From an uncultured Acidobacteriota bacterium (GTDB lineage: Bacteria > Acidobacteriota > Terriglobia > Terriglobales > Acidobacteriaceae), in assembly GCA_903832295.1 (NCBI GenBank), contig CAILAZ010000289.1, positions 62,001 to 126,000 of the forward strand: DNA of 64,000 nucleotides, written 5' to 3'. The notes under the pieces were generated by a model. That model had not been told where the DNA came from and did not search any database. It worked only from the letters and a program-made list of their open reading frames with translations. How positions within the stretch are numbered: the first letter of the stretch is position 1; each line of letters starts with the position of its first letter. A program made the position numbers and the translations under genes. Shown one piece after another: positions 26,155 to 34,512 of the stretch.

Positions 26155-27624
26155 CTACTTGACAACGATTTCAGTCATCTGGCCGCCGAAGTTCTCGGCG
26201 TCGTTTGACAGGTGATCCAGATTGGTGGTGTAGAGGAAGTAGGTGCCCGTGGGAACGTTGGTCGCGTCGAGGAGAACATCCACCGACTCGCCGCCGCCCA
26301 GCGTGACCGAGTTCGTCTTGTAGTACATGTTCTTTCCCGCCATGTCGCGCAGCAGACGCGCGTTGATGGCGATCACCTGCATGGGAATTCCAATTGTCGC
26401 CAGCGTCGAGAACTCGCTCACACTCAGATCAGAGATTCGCACCAGGGCTTTCTTGGTCACGCCGTTTGTTTTGTCGATGGTGATCAGGCTCCGCACCGGT
26501 TGCGACGGGCGCGAGACGCCGTCGGCGGCCTCCGTGGTGATGTAGTTCGGGTTGACCGTGTCCGGATAGCCGCGGCCGCTGAGCAGGAAGTACTTGTCCT
26601 TCATGTCGGCAAAGCCTTCCGGGTTGAAGGTGGTTCCGACGAAGTGGAAGTTCGGGTCGAAGCCCATCAACTGGATCGGATACTCGGAGTCGTAGGCCGT
26701 GGAGCCATCGCCGTCGTTGTAGGCGTACTTGACGGAGGCAGCGGCACGCAGCGCGCCGGGGTCAGCCGAAGGAAGCGGTGTCTCGCCGGTGCACAGAAGA
26801 TCGGAGCAGACAATTCCATTCGAGCTGCCGTGTGCGATGTTCGAGGCATGGGCTGCTGCCCACAGGCTGCTGCCCGTGGCCACGCGGTTCTGCCGGGGAC
26901 GAACGTAGAGCTGGCCCACCATGCCCATCTGCAAGTGCTCGGGCGGCGCAATGTGGCAATGCCAGAAGTAGGTTCCCGCGTCAGGAGCCGTGTAGTAATA
27001 CGTGAAGCTGCCGCCGATGTTGATCGCCACCGACGCATCCGGCACGCCATCAAAGAACGACGAGGCGTTGGGATATCCGTGGAAGTGCACCGTGTGCTGC
27101 TCAAACAGATCCGGGCGCATGATCATGCCCACGTTGGTGAGAGTGAGAAAGAACTCGTCATCCTCATCAATCGACATCGTGGGCGCCGGGCTCTCCGCGT
27201 TCATCACACCGGCGTTCATGATGTCTGCCGGGTTGACCAGTCCGGTCGCCGGGTTCAGCAGGCCCACCGCGCCGTTGCTGACCGCATCGGTCGGATCGCC
27301 CGTGAAGGCCGCGTTGAAGATCGAGGCAGGCTCGGTGCCCGGCAGACCGTTCTTGATGTCGGCTAGTCCCGAGAGCGGACCAAAGCCAAACAGGAAGATC
27401 TGATGGCCATCCGCCATCGTCGCAAAGCCGTCGCCGCCTGAGATCTGCTGGCACTTGACGCCGCCGGGTGCCGGGGTGCTCCCCGCCGGAAGGGTCGCAG
27501 GATTCGGGTGAAGGGTTGTGTAAGTTGGGCACTGGACCCGAAATGACTGCGCGCTCAGCGTTGCTGAAGCAATACAGAACATCAGCAAAGCGAAGCAGAA
27601 CTGGTGCGGCTTCCTTGAAACCAT
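26155..27624 (-). CDS. A: multicopper-oxidase-like protein with type-1 copper ligands
   Basis: AGGAGG seven bases before the ATG at 27624 fixes the start; the product has 489 residues with a signal peptide (to about residue 26). The first cupredoxin domain carries H177-T-V-H180-F-H182-G and, 40 residues later, H222-C223-H224 followed by H230 and M235. Spacing and neighbours (DGVPDA, SFTYYYTAPDAGTYFWHCH, GMVGQLYV) match domain 1 of multicopper oxidases, but with a type-1 Cys in the place of the usual YHSH Ser. The second cupredoxin domain (about 285-489) shows no His-x-His or Cys ligands. A heads a close-packed run A-B-C-D-E-F. Oxidation of metals or phenols is possible; the substrate cannot be read. 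Confidence 0.9.
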   Translation of the reverse strand: MVSRKPHQFCFALLMFCIASATLSAQSFRVQCPTYTTLHPNPATLPAGSTPAPGGVKCQQISGGDGFATMADGHQIFLFGFGPLSGLADIKNGLPGTEPASIFNAAFTGDPTDAVSNGAVGLLNPATGLVNPADIMNAGVMNAESPAPTMSIDEDDEFFLTLTNVGMIMRPDLFEQHTVHFHGYPNASSFFDGVPDASVAINIGGSFTYYYTAPDAGTYFWHCHIAPPEHLQMGMVGQLYVRPRQNRVATGSSLWAAAHASNIAHGSSNGIVCSDLLCTGETPLPSADPGALRAAASVKYAYNDGDGSTAYDSEYPIQLMGFDPNFHFVGTTFNPEGFADMKDKYFLLSGRGYPDTVNPNYITTEAADGVSRPSQPVRSLITIDKTNGVTKKALVRISDLSVSEFSTLATIGIPMQVIAINARLLRDMAGKNMYYKTNSVTLGGGESVDVLLDATNVPTGTYFLYTTNLDHLSNDAENFGGQMTEIVVK

Positions 27625-27717
27625 GCAAGTGCCTCCTGAACATGACAAATTTCTGAACGCGAGCTTTCACAAAAGCAGGGAGAGACTAAGTAGAAAAGGG
27701 GACTGCTGGCGACAAAG

Positions 27718-27739
27718 AGCCTGGCCACCAAACCAGGCT
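27718..27739 (-). promoter_or_regulatory. hairpin in the presumed 5' leader of gene A
   Basis: A perfect 7-bp stem, agcctgg/ccaggct, with an 8-base loop lies 94 bases before the start codon of A. If transcription starts near 27842, the leader is about 217 bases, long enough for a structured regulatory RNA. No known riboswitch consensus was recognised. Confidence 0.35.
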
Positions 27740-27848
27740 TATTCCGAATTGACCAGTGCAAGCCTGGGACCAGAGCTGGATTGGGAACCGCAGGAGTACG
27801 AGTCCGGCAGCTCAGCGTGGGGAAGATGTGCGCAGAAAGGCCAGAAAT

Positions 27849-27880
27849 ATGGTAGTTAAGTGAAAATGAATATCAATTCC
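27849..27880 (-). promoter_or_regulatory. candidate promoter of the A-F operon overlapping a Fur-box-like sequence
   Basis: On the minus strand TTGATA (27876-27871) and TACCAT (27854-27849) are separated by 16 bases, resembling -35 and -10 elements. The plus-strand sequence 27862-27880 (gaaaatgaatatcaattcc) matches the classical 19-base Fur consensus at 13 of 19 positions and covers the -35 element. Binding there would block RNA polymerase. The rest of the 519-base intergenic stretch (27625-28143) also holds the palindrome CTAGCAAGCTAG at 27982 and two CTTGGCACC copies at 27960 and 27996, and no gene. Confidence 0.35.
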
Positions 27881-28109
27881 GTTCGAGACACCCGCGCGCA
27901 ACTTTTTGCGATCCCACGGACACACAAAAGCACCTTTGTGCTTGGAGCAGGTACTCTGACTTGGCACCCTGCTTCCACTTTCTAGCAAGCTAGGGCTTGG
28001 CACCTTCCGGTGATGGCCACGTGAACTGGAGATGAACAGAACAAGGATGGGGTTAAGGTATTTCTGCTTCTTGTTGCCCGCCTGAGGGTGAGTACGGGCA
28101 AAATACGAA

Positions 28110-28133
28110 GGCCGCTGCCTGGCGGCAGCGGCC
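28110..28133 (-). terminator. hairpin downstream of rpsU
   Basis: A perfect 10-bp GC-rich stem, ggccgctgcc/ggcagcggcc, with a 4-base loop lies 10 bases beyond the rpsU stop. On the minus strand it is followed by ttcgtatttt, a weak U-tract. Confidence 0.7.
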
Positions 28134-28143
28134 CCGGTTGCAA

Positions 28144-28344
28144 CTAGTCTTTGGGCTCTTTACGAATCTTCTTCTGTGCCCGCTTGCGAGCCAGAGCCTG
28201 CTTCACACGCAGCTTGGCGCCCGGCTTCAGATAGTAGGAATGACGCTTGACTTCCTTGATGATGTCTTCTGTCTGAACTTTGCGCTTGAAGCGACGCAGG
28301 GCGCTCTCAATGGACTCGCCTTCTTGCAGTCGAATTTCTGCCAA
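28144..28344 (-). CDS. rpsU: 30S ribosomal protein bS21
   Basis: The 66-residue basic protein shows the bS21 pattern: ESIESALRRFKRKVQTEDIIKEVKRHSYY followed by a Lys/Arg-rich C-terminus. It binds near the 3' end of 16S rRNA and helps initiation on mRNAs. The start codon is TTG: an in-frame stop lies nine bases upstream and no ATG is available. The preceding GGTGGTGAT matches an extended Shine-Dalgarno sequence at 8 of 9 positions, five bases before the TTG. It is a single-gene unit with its own hairpin terminator. Confidence 0.93.
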   Translation of the reverse strand: MAEIRLQEGESIESALRRFKRKVQTEDIIKEVKRHSYYLKPGAKLRVKQALARKRAQKKIRKEPKD

Positions 28345-28558
28345 ACCAAATCACCACCCAACTCAGCCTTAATTGGCCACTGCGTAAGTCTAACATAACC
28401 GCCTCCCTTGCTCCCTCCGCCGCGATCTAAATCCTCATTGTGTTCTCGATTCCGTGCCTTCTCCTCTCCAGGATCACAGCCCGCCGCAGTTCGCCACGCA
28501 TCTTAAGCTGCTGCTCTCTCCACGAGAGTGCCCCAATCCAACATGCGAGGAGGAACGA

Positions 28559-30031
28559 ATGCGCGCAAGACTGTTCAACACGGGAGCTGTGCTCGTCCTG
28601 CTGCTCTGCTCGGTTTCCGGACAGGCGGCGACCGGATGCCAGGCTATTCTGCAGGCACTGGGAAACAAGGCAACGGAGGTGGTCTGCTTCGCCAGCCCGG
28701 ACCTGACCACCAACAACACAACGGCGCCACCCACCGGACCCACCACCCTGCCCAACAATGCCCTCGCCGAATGGCCCGCATTCGCATTCACGCCGGTCAC
28801 TGACCGCTCCGTGATCGCTCCGGCCACGAATCCCACCACAATCACAAAGGCCGTCCCAGGAATCCAGGTTGAGGGCTACTACGCGGACGACCCCACGCAC
28901 GAGGCGCGCTTCCTGCTGCGCTTCCCTGCCAATTGGAATGGCAGCCTCGTAGTCGCCGGAGCCTCGGGAACCCGCAGCGAGTTCAACGGCGACTACGCCT
29001 GGAGTGACTACGTGCTGCAAAAAGGCTACGCCTACGCCTCGCAGAACAAGGGCGTCTTGAATCTCCGCCTCACCACCTCCGCCGATCCCCTCGGCTGCCG
29101 CCTGAATCCGGTTTCGGCCACCTACGTTCATTTCTATGACAACGATCCCCAGAAGCCCTTCACTCAGTGGACGCAGTACATGATCAGGACCGCCGCTCTC
29201 GCGCAGCGCATGGTGGAGCGCTACTACCACCACGAGGCGCGGCACACCTATGCGGTCGGCACATCCAACGGAGGCTACCAGGTGCGGCGCGCGCTGGAGG
29301 AGGCACCCGAACTGTTCGACGGTGGCGTCGATTGGGAAGGCACCTTCATCGATCCCCGCAGCCCCAACCTGCTCACCGACCTTCCTCCCGTGCTCGCCAA
29401 CTTCCCCTCCTACGTCAGTGCGGGATACGATCCCAACAGCCAGGCAGCCAAAAACATCGTCGCCGCTGGATACCCGCCCGACCTCACCGAGACCACCACT
29501 ACGGGCACCACTTCCTTGTGGGGACTCTACAACACCTCCTTCTGGGAGGTAACCGCGTGCCAGTGGCAGAAGCGCATGGATCCCACCTACGACACCTATG
29601 GCGCAGGATTGGCAAACTACCAGTACTTTCAGCGCGCCCTTGCCACTCATGGCGCAGTCTTCTTCAACCTTGCCCGCATTGCAACCACCGGCGCAATCGG
29701 AAAGCCGCTCATCACCGTGGCCGGAACCATGGACGCCCTGCTGCCCATCCGCCGCAATGCGCGCCAGTATGAGTCACGAGTGCTCGAGCATGAGCACCAC
29801 GCGCCCTATCGCCTCTATGAAATCCAGAACGGAAACCACATCGACGGTTATGCCGCCGTCTTCCCCCAGCTTGAGATCATCCAGCCGCACGCGCAGCAGG
29901 CATTCGATCTGCTGGTCGATCACGTCGAGCACAATGCCACGCTTCCACCAAGCCAGTGCGTGCCTCACGCCGGCACCGTGACCGAGACTCCAGCACAGAT
30001 TGGGCATTGCACAAATCTGTTTGAGCCTTAG
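28559..30031 (+). CDS. secreted alpha/beta-hydrolase (esterase-like)
   Basis: The ATG at 28559 follows GAGGAGGAACGA. The 490-residue protein has a signal peptide (to about residue 23). A hydrolase core follows: an oxyanion-side strand LLRFPANWNGSLVVAG, the nucleophile elbow GTSNGG (serine), a possible acid in AGTMDALLP and a His in GNHIDGYA. The length and insertions suggest a lid or extra domain, as in tannase-like or hydroxybutyrate-oligomer hydrolases, but I cannot decide between these. Several Cys residues in the mature part (CQAIL, VVCFASP, GCRLNP, TACQWQ, QCVPH, GHCTNL) could form disulfides. It is monocistronic, divergent from rpsU, and followed by two terminators. Confidence 0.78.
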   Translation: MRARLFNTGAVLVLLLCSVSGQAATGCQAILQALGNKATEVVCFASPDLTTNNTTAPPTGPTTLPNNALAEWPAFAFTPVTDRSVIAPATNPTTITKAVPGIQVEGYYADDPTHEARFLLRFPANWNGSLVVAGASGTRSEFNGDYAWSDYVLQKGYAYASQNKGVLNLRLTTSADPLGCRLNPVSATYVHFYDNDPQKPFTQWTQYMIRTAALAQRMVERYYHHEARHTYAVGTSNGGYQVRRALEEAPELFDGGVDWEGTFIDPRSPNLLTDLPPVLANFPSYVSAGYDPNSQAAKNIVAAGYPPDLTETTTTGTTSLWGLYNTSFWEVTACQWQKRMDPTYDTYGAGLANYQYFQRALATHGAVFFNLARIATTGAIGKPLITVAGTMDALLPIRRNARQYESRVLEHEHHAPYRLYEIQNGNHIDGYAAVFPQLEIIQPHAQQAFDLLVDHVEHNATLPPSQCVPHAGTVTETPAQIGHCTNLFEP

Positions 30032-30053
30032 CCGAAGTTGCGAGTTCCATTTC

Positions 30054-30082
30054 ATCGCACTGGTTTTTGCCAGTGCGATTTT
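30054..30082 (+). terminator. intrinsic terminator after the secreted hydrolase
   Basis: A perfect 10-bp stem, atcgcactgg/ccagtgcgat, with a 6-base loop is followed by TTTT. It lies 22 bases after the stop codon. Confidence 0.88.
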
Positions 30083-30108
30083 CTTGCGACGAGAAGCTCG
30101 CACAAACG

Positions 30109-30139
30109 AAAAGGCCGCCCGGCAACTGGGCGACCTTTT
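30109..30139. terminator. second, bidirectional terminator hairpin
   Basis: The arms aaaaggccgccc and gggcgacctttt pair with one G-U-type mismatch around a 7-base loop, flanked by A-runs and T-runs on both sides, so it can stop transcription from either direction. The rest of the 332-base gap (30032-30363) holds no gene I can support. Confidence 0.75.
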
Positions 30140-30363
30140 CTTCAAGGGAGAATAGTTCCAACGGAGGCTAGACCGTCAAAACTTTCTGAAGAAATACTAT
30201 GAGCCTCTAAAACAGGGTGTCAAGCGAATTCTCGGAATTAAATGTCTTTGAAATCAATCACTTAACTTTTTGGCCCAAGTTTTGGCACATGACAAAAAAT
30301 GTCACTTTGAGCGTTCTCCGGAGCCTAACCTCTTACTTGCAGCCAGCTTACGGGTACTTTTCC

Positions 30364-31437
30364 TCAATCCAAATCGAGCCGAATCATTTTGCCGTCGTCG
30401 CGTGTTTCTCCTGCTTTTTGCCTCCGGAAGCGGGGTAGGAGGAACCTTCCGAAGCCAAAAACAGCTCCGGCGCCCACCGAAATCAGGAAGAAAATCGCCG
30501 CCAGGGTGATCGCCGCGACCACCAATCCTCCGATATTGTCGCGCTTGCCCTGCCCTGCGTTTTCATTCCAGCTGATGTTCGCGTCGTAGTTCACGTGAGC
30601 AAGAATCTTATTGGCATCGCCCTTTGAGATGTTTCCGCGCACCAGCGCCACAATCGGTCCCGAACGCTTCGCGATACTCACTGCTCCGCTCGGCGCAAGC
30701 TGCTCAAAGCCTGCGAGCTTCTCAATCGCGATGATGTGCGTGGGATAAGACACCAGCAGAATCTCCGCCGAACCCGGTGCCTCGCCATTGATTCGCGCCC
30801 ACAGCACCCTGGGATCCTTGCTGAAATCGATCAGCGAGGGGCTGACGCTGATGTTGAGCGCCGAGTAGGCCGCGGGGCCAATCAGGTAGCGCGCGCTCTC
30901 AGGCACCAGCTCTTTGCGCGGCAAATGCGTGGGCAGCGGAGGCAGCTCGGCATCCGCGCCCTTGGCTGCGTTCAAATGCGCCGCCAGTTCGCGGAGTTGT
31001 GCCCCGCTCATCGCCGTCAGCCGGTCAAAATGCACATCCACCAGCACGTTGGACGAGAAGAACAGGATGCGCTCATTCAACGAGGCCGCCAGTTCGCCAA
31101 TGTCTTCGCCCCGCATCAGCGGCTGGCGATAGAAGGTGAACGCCGCGTAGGCGCCCTCCGCATTGGTAAAGCGCGCCGCCTTGATGGTGATGGTGCGGTC
31201 GTCGCGCTTGTAGCTGGCGATTTCGTAGTCGGTGAGATGATCTTCCACCAGCACGTTCGCCGAGGCCGCGTCGATCTTCTGCGGATCGTTGCCGAACTGC
31301 GGCGCGCCACTCAGCTCCCATCCGGCGAATGTCTCTGGAAGGATGGGTGCCGGGGCTTTGGCCTGGGAAAAGACGGCGGGCGCGGCAAACAGCACTGCCA
31401 GCAGCGCTACGCACAATGATCGATGCAGAAATCTCAT
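30364..31437 (-). CDS. DUF6599-like secreted/membrane-anchored protein
   Basis: This 357-residue protein has a signal peptide (to about residue 25), then a soluble domain. That domain contains LPETFAGWELSG, YEIASYKRDDRTITIKAARFTNAEGAYAAFTFYR and later SALNISVSPSLIDFSKDP, the pattern of a family common in acidobacteria whose function is unknown. A single membrane helix at about residues 300-325 is followed by a short Arg/Lys-rich tail, so the bulk is probably periplasmic. The start ATG lies 160 bases from the divergent ABC-F gene; its ribosome-binding site is weak. Confidence 0.65.
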   Translation of the reverse strand: MRFLHRSLCVALLAVLFAAPAVFSQAKAPAPILPETFAGWELSGAPQFGNDPQKIDAASANVLVEDHLTDYEIASYKRDDRTITIKAARFTNAEGAYAAFTFYRQPLMRGEDIGELAASLNERILFFSSNVLVDVHFDRLTAMSGAQLRELAAHLNAAKGADAELPPLPTHLPRKELVPESARYLIGPAAYSALNISVSPSLIDFSKDPRVLWARINGEAPGSAEILLVSYPTHIIAIEKLAGFEQLAPSGAVSIAKRSGPIVALVRGNISKGDANKILAHVNYDANISWNENAGQGKRDNIGGLVVAAITLAAIFFLISVGAGAVFGFGRFLLPRFRRQKAGETRDDGKMIRLDLD

Positions 31438-31596
31438 GGGCTCGGAACGTTCCTCACACTATTAGACCACGGCAGAGCCGCGAAAGTTTCCGGCCGAGCC
31501 CCCGTAGCGGGGCGGAAGCGATTGCATGATATCCTTGAGTTATCCGAGTGCGTCCCGCCCCCTCCGGCTGTTCCAGCACTACCCAAGAAGAAAACT

Positions 31597-33225
31597 ATGA
31601 TCTCTGTATCCAGTGTGTCCATGCGCTACGGCGCAAAAGTTCTGTTCGATGAAGTGTCCACGGCGTTCACGCCCGGGAAGCGATATGGTCTGACGGGTCC
31701 CAACGGGGCCGGCAAATCCACCTTCATGAAGCTGCTGACTGGCGAACTCGAGCCCCAGAAGGGCAGCGTGGTGCGTCCGCGCAAGTTCGGCGTGCTCCGC
31801 CAGGACCAGTTCGAGTTCGACGCCTACCGCGTCATCGACACCGTCATCATGGGCAACAAGCGCCTCTGGGCGGCCATGGAAGAGCGCGAGATCATCTACT
31901 CCAAGGCGGAGCTCACCGAAGAGGACGGCATGCGCCTGGGCGAACTGGAAGGCATCGTAGGTGACGAGGACGGCTACTCGGCAGACACGGATGCCGCTCT
32001 GCTGCTCCAGGGCCTCGATCTTCCCGACGAACTGCATGAGCGCAAGATGGGCGAGCTCCAGGGCGGCCAGAAGGTTCGCGTGCTGCTGGCCCAGGCTCTC
32101 TTCGGGCATCCCATGGCCCTGCTCCTTGACGAGCCTACCAACCACCTCGATCTCGACTCCATTCACTGGCTCCAGGGATTCCTCAACAACTATGACGGCG
32201 TGCTCATCGTCATCTCGCATGACCGCCACTTCCTCAACAGCATCTGCACCCACATTGCCGACATCGACTACGAGACCATCATCACCTACACCGGCACCTA
32301 TGACGAGATGGTGCTGGCCAAGACCCAGATACGCTCGCAGATCGAATCGCAGAACGTGCAGCGCGAGAAGAAAATCTCTCAGCTCAATGACTTCATCGCC
32401 CGCTTCTCGGCCGGAACCCGTTCCAGCCAGGTACAATCACGCCGCAAGGAAGTCGAACGCCTCCAGGTCACCGAGCTTGCAAGGTCCAACATTCAGCGCC
32501 CCTATCTCAAGTTTGAGCAGAAGCGCCCCTCCGGAAAGCACATCCTCGAGCTCCACGCCGTCAGCAAGTCTTACGACGAGGTCGAAGTCGTGCGCGGCTT
32601 CACCGCCAGCGTCACCCGTGGCGAAAAGATCGGCCTCATGGGACGCAACGGCGCCGGAAAAACCACGCTCATCAATGCCCTGCTGGCGAACTCGCCCACC
32701 ACTCCCATGCAGGAACTGCGCGAATCCAGCGGCTACGATGGCGAGTTCCTCACCTCCGGCAAGGTAATCTGGGGCCATGAGGCCTCAATCGGATACTTCG
32801 CCCAGGATCACCGCGCCCTCATCACCCAAGGCATGACGACCTTCGAGTGGCTGCACCTCTGGGATCCGGGGGCTGCCGACGAAGAAATCCGCGGTCTGCT
32901 CGGCCAGATGATGTTTGCCCGTGACGAAGGCAACAAGAAAACCGACGTGCTCTCCGGTGGAGAGACCGCCCGCCTTCTCTTCTGCAAGCTCATGCTGCAG
33001 AAACCCAACGTCCTCGTGCTCGACGAGCCCACCAACCACCTCGACCTCGAATCCATCAACGCGCTCAACATCTCACTCCAGCGCTACCCCGGAACCGTTC
33101 TCATCGCCACCCACGATCATGACCTCATCGACGAGGTCGCAACCCGCGTCTGGCACTTTGAGAGCGACCACAAGATCACCGACTTCAAGGGAACTTACGA
33201 GGAGTACCAGGCAGCGGTCGTCTAG
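31597..33225 (+). CDS. ABC-F family ATPase, YbiT-like
   Basis: ABC-F proteins are soluble twin ATPases that act on the ribosome. The 542-residue protein has two nucleotide-binding domains: Walker A motifs GPNGAGKST and GRNGAGKTT, signatures LQGGQKVRVLLAQAL and LSGGETARLLF, and Walker B motifs ending LLLDEPTNHLD and LVLDEPTNHLD. The N-terminus (ISVSSVSMRYGAKVLFDEVS) and segments such as TVIMGNKRLW, EEDG, GYSADTDAA and ISHDRHFLNSICTHIADIDY closely follow E. coli YbiT. There are no membrane spans. The start was placed at the ATG beginning the conserved strand; an upstream in-frame extension to 31423 has no conserved character. Confidence 0.92.
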   Translation: MISVSSVSMRYGAKVLFDEVSTAFTPGKRYGLTGPNGAGKSTFMKLLTGELEPQKGSVVRPRKFGVLRQDQFEFDAYRVIDTVIMGNKRLWAAMEEREIIYSKAELTEEDGMRLGELEGIVGDEDGYSADTDAALLLQGLDLPDELHERKMGELQGGQKVRVLLAQALFGHPMALLLDEPTNHLDLDSIHWLQGFLNNYDGVLIVISHDRHFLNSICTHIADIDYETIITYTGTYDEMVLAKTQIRSQIESQNVQREKKISQLNDFIARFSAGTRSSQVQSRRKEVERLQVTELARSNIQRPYLKFEQKRPSGKHILELHAVSKSYDEVEVVRGFTASVTRGEKIGLMGRNGAGKTTLINALLANSPTTPMQELRESSGYDGEFLTSGKVIWGHEASIGYFAQDHRALITQGMTTFEWLHLWDPGAADEEIRGLLGQMMFARDEGNKKTDVLSGGETARLLFCKLMLQKPNVLVLDEPTNHLDLESINALNISLQRYPGTVLIATHDHDLIDEVATRVWHFESDHKITDFKGTYEEYQAAVV

Positions 33226-33242
33226 AATTCCTCACTGAAAAC

Positions 33243-33273
33243 AAATGCCCTCCTGCGCGATGGGAGGGCATTT
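33243..33273. terminator. bidirectional terminator between convergent genes
   Basis: A perfect 11-bp stem, aaatgccctcc/ggagggcattt, closes a 9-base loop between the ABC-F gene and the convergent DUF2157 gene. A/T-rich arms flank the GC core on both sides. Confidence 0.85.
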
Positions 33274-33303
33274 CGCATTTGCAAGCTCCAAGAGCCTGCG
33301 CGA

Positions 33304-34512
33304 TCAAAAATCGCTGCTGGCCCCTCCGCCTCCCGAAGCTCCCCCACCGAAATGGAATTCCGGACTGTTCGCTTCTGGGCTCGGCGTGATGGACTGGGGT
33401 GACACAAGGCCCAGCACGGCGGAGCCTCCGCTCATCCAGTGTTTGTCGTTCCCCGACAGACGCGCCGCTGTAAATCCGTGGCGGATTCCCTCCGGACCAC
33501 CGGAAAGCCAGCGTCGAATGAACAGCGCAACCCCGGTCAACAGTATGCCTAGGAGCATCGGATCCCAGGTGTGCTGCGGCCAACCGAGATATGGTTTGTT
33601 GGAAACCAAGGTCAGGATGGCGGCAATCGCTCCCACCCCGAGGACGAAGCGGTCTTTCTGCCGGATCCCCCGCGCGAGTACAACCGGCGGCAAACACCAG
33701 ATGAGAACCCACGTCGTCCAGTAGAAGGACCTGCCAACTTCAGCCGCGTTGCCGGACCTGCCGCTCCACTCCGCGAGCTGGCCCAACGAAAAGAGCTTGA
33801 GGTTGATGGCCAGGTAGATGCCCAGCCACAGGAGTGCCTCGGCCAGCGAATACGCATCGTTGAGATAGTCAAAGCGGTGGCGGTTGCGTACCGCAGCCAC
33901 ACAGAGCAGTCCGGCTGCGTAGAACACGGCAAGGATCGAATGCTGCGCCGCGTGCGACGAGGTCCAGTAGCCCGGCAGGGAGAGGACAAAACTCATCGCG
34001 CAAAGAAATGCATACCAGAGTCCAAAGCGTCGCCAGATCCAGAGCGACAGGATGGCCCCGCTGGCTGGAATCAGCAACTGCGCTCCGTATGCTTCCCCCA
34101 AAAAAGGGCTGCGGCCGACGAGCACCATCTGTAATCCCGCACACAGAAAACCGACGGAGCACATTGCGAGAGCTTCCTCGATGCCGAAACGATACAGTCG
34201 AAATCTGGAAACGGCGACTTCGGCTGCCGCGTAGCAGGCGGCAGCGACGATCAGGAAGAAAACTCCAACGGCTTGCCCCCTTGGCCGCGAAGAGGAGACC
34301 TCCAGAAACAGCGCGACTGCCGCTCCCACTCCGACAACTGTGAAGAGGAACAACACCAGCCTCAGAAAAATGCTGGTGGTGCGAAGTTCCGAGACCGTTT
34401 CTTGCTCGCAGTGCTTGTACTGTTCCTCGGTAAGAAGGCCCTCGCCGGCCCAGTCCGTCAGGAGTTTCCGCGCGCGCAGAGTCTCTTCGCTGGAAGCCGT
34501 GTAGATTCTCAC
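33304..34512 (-). CDS. DUF2157-type multi-pass membrane protein with Gly-rich tail
   Basis: The start is a GTG at 34512 that overlaps the TGA of the preceding gene (GTGA) and has GGGAGG five bases upstream, so translation is coupled; a longer frame continues upstream but lies inside the neighbouring gene. The N-terminus (LLTDWAGEGLLTEEQYKHCEQE) is the soluble segment typical of DUF2157. About ten hydrophobic segments follow. The C-terminus ends FHFGGGASGGGGASSDF, a glycine-rich tail. It is the last gene of the probable cell-wall operon that starts with a lytic transglycosylase. Function is unknown. Confidence 0.75.
   Translation of the reverse strand: MRIYTASSEETLRARKLLTDWAGEGLLTEEQYKHCEQETVSELRTTSIFLRLVLFLFTVVGVGAAVALFLEVSSSRPRGQAVGVFFLIVAAACYAAAEVAVSRFRLYRFGIEEALAMCSVGFLCAGLQMVLVGRSPFLGEAYGAQLLIPASGAILSLWIWRRFGLWYAFLCAMSFVLSLPGYWTSSHAAQHSILAVFYAAGLLCVAAVRNRHRFDYLNDAYSLAEALLWLGIYLAINLKLFSLGQLAEWSGRSGNAAEVGRSFYWTTWVLIWCLPPVVLARGIRQKDRFVLGVGAIAAILTLVSNKPYLGWPQHTWDPMLLGILLTGVALFIRRWLSGGPEGIRHGFTAARLSGNDKHWMSGGSAVLGLVSPQSITPSPEANSPEFHFGGGASGGGGASSDF

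Noticed and set aside
24690-27624. A and B as two independent, ordinary laccases
   Set aside because: Each has only two of the four His-x-His motifs, and B lacks the type-1 Cys.
27625-27842. Manganese (yybP-ykoY) riboswitch before gene A
   Set aside because: I could not find its conserved internal-loop sequences; a covariance search would be needed.
27962-27976. Sigma-54 promoter (TGGCAC-N5-TT)
   Set aside because: The -12 GC is missing (CC instead) and the orientation points away from the oxidase operon.
28427-29650. A 407-codon minus-strand frame opposite the secreted hydrolase
   Set aside because: Gly/Val-rich antisense shadow without a domain or ribosome-binding site; the plus-strand gene has a signal peptide, strong SD and hydrolase motifs.
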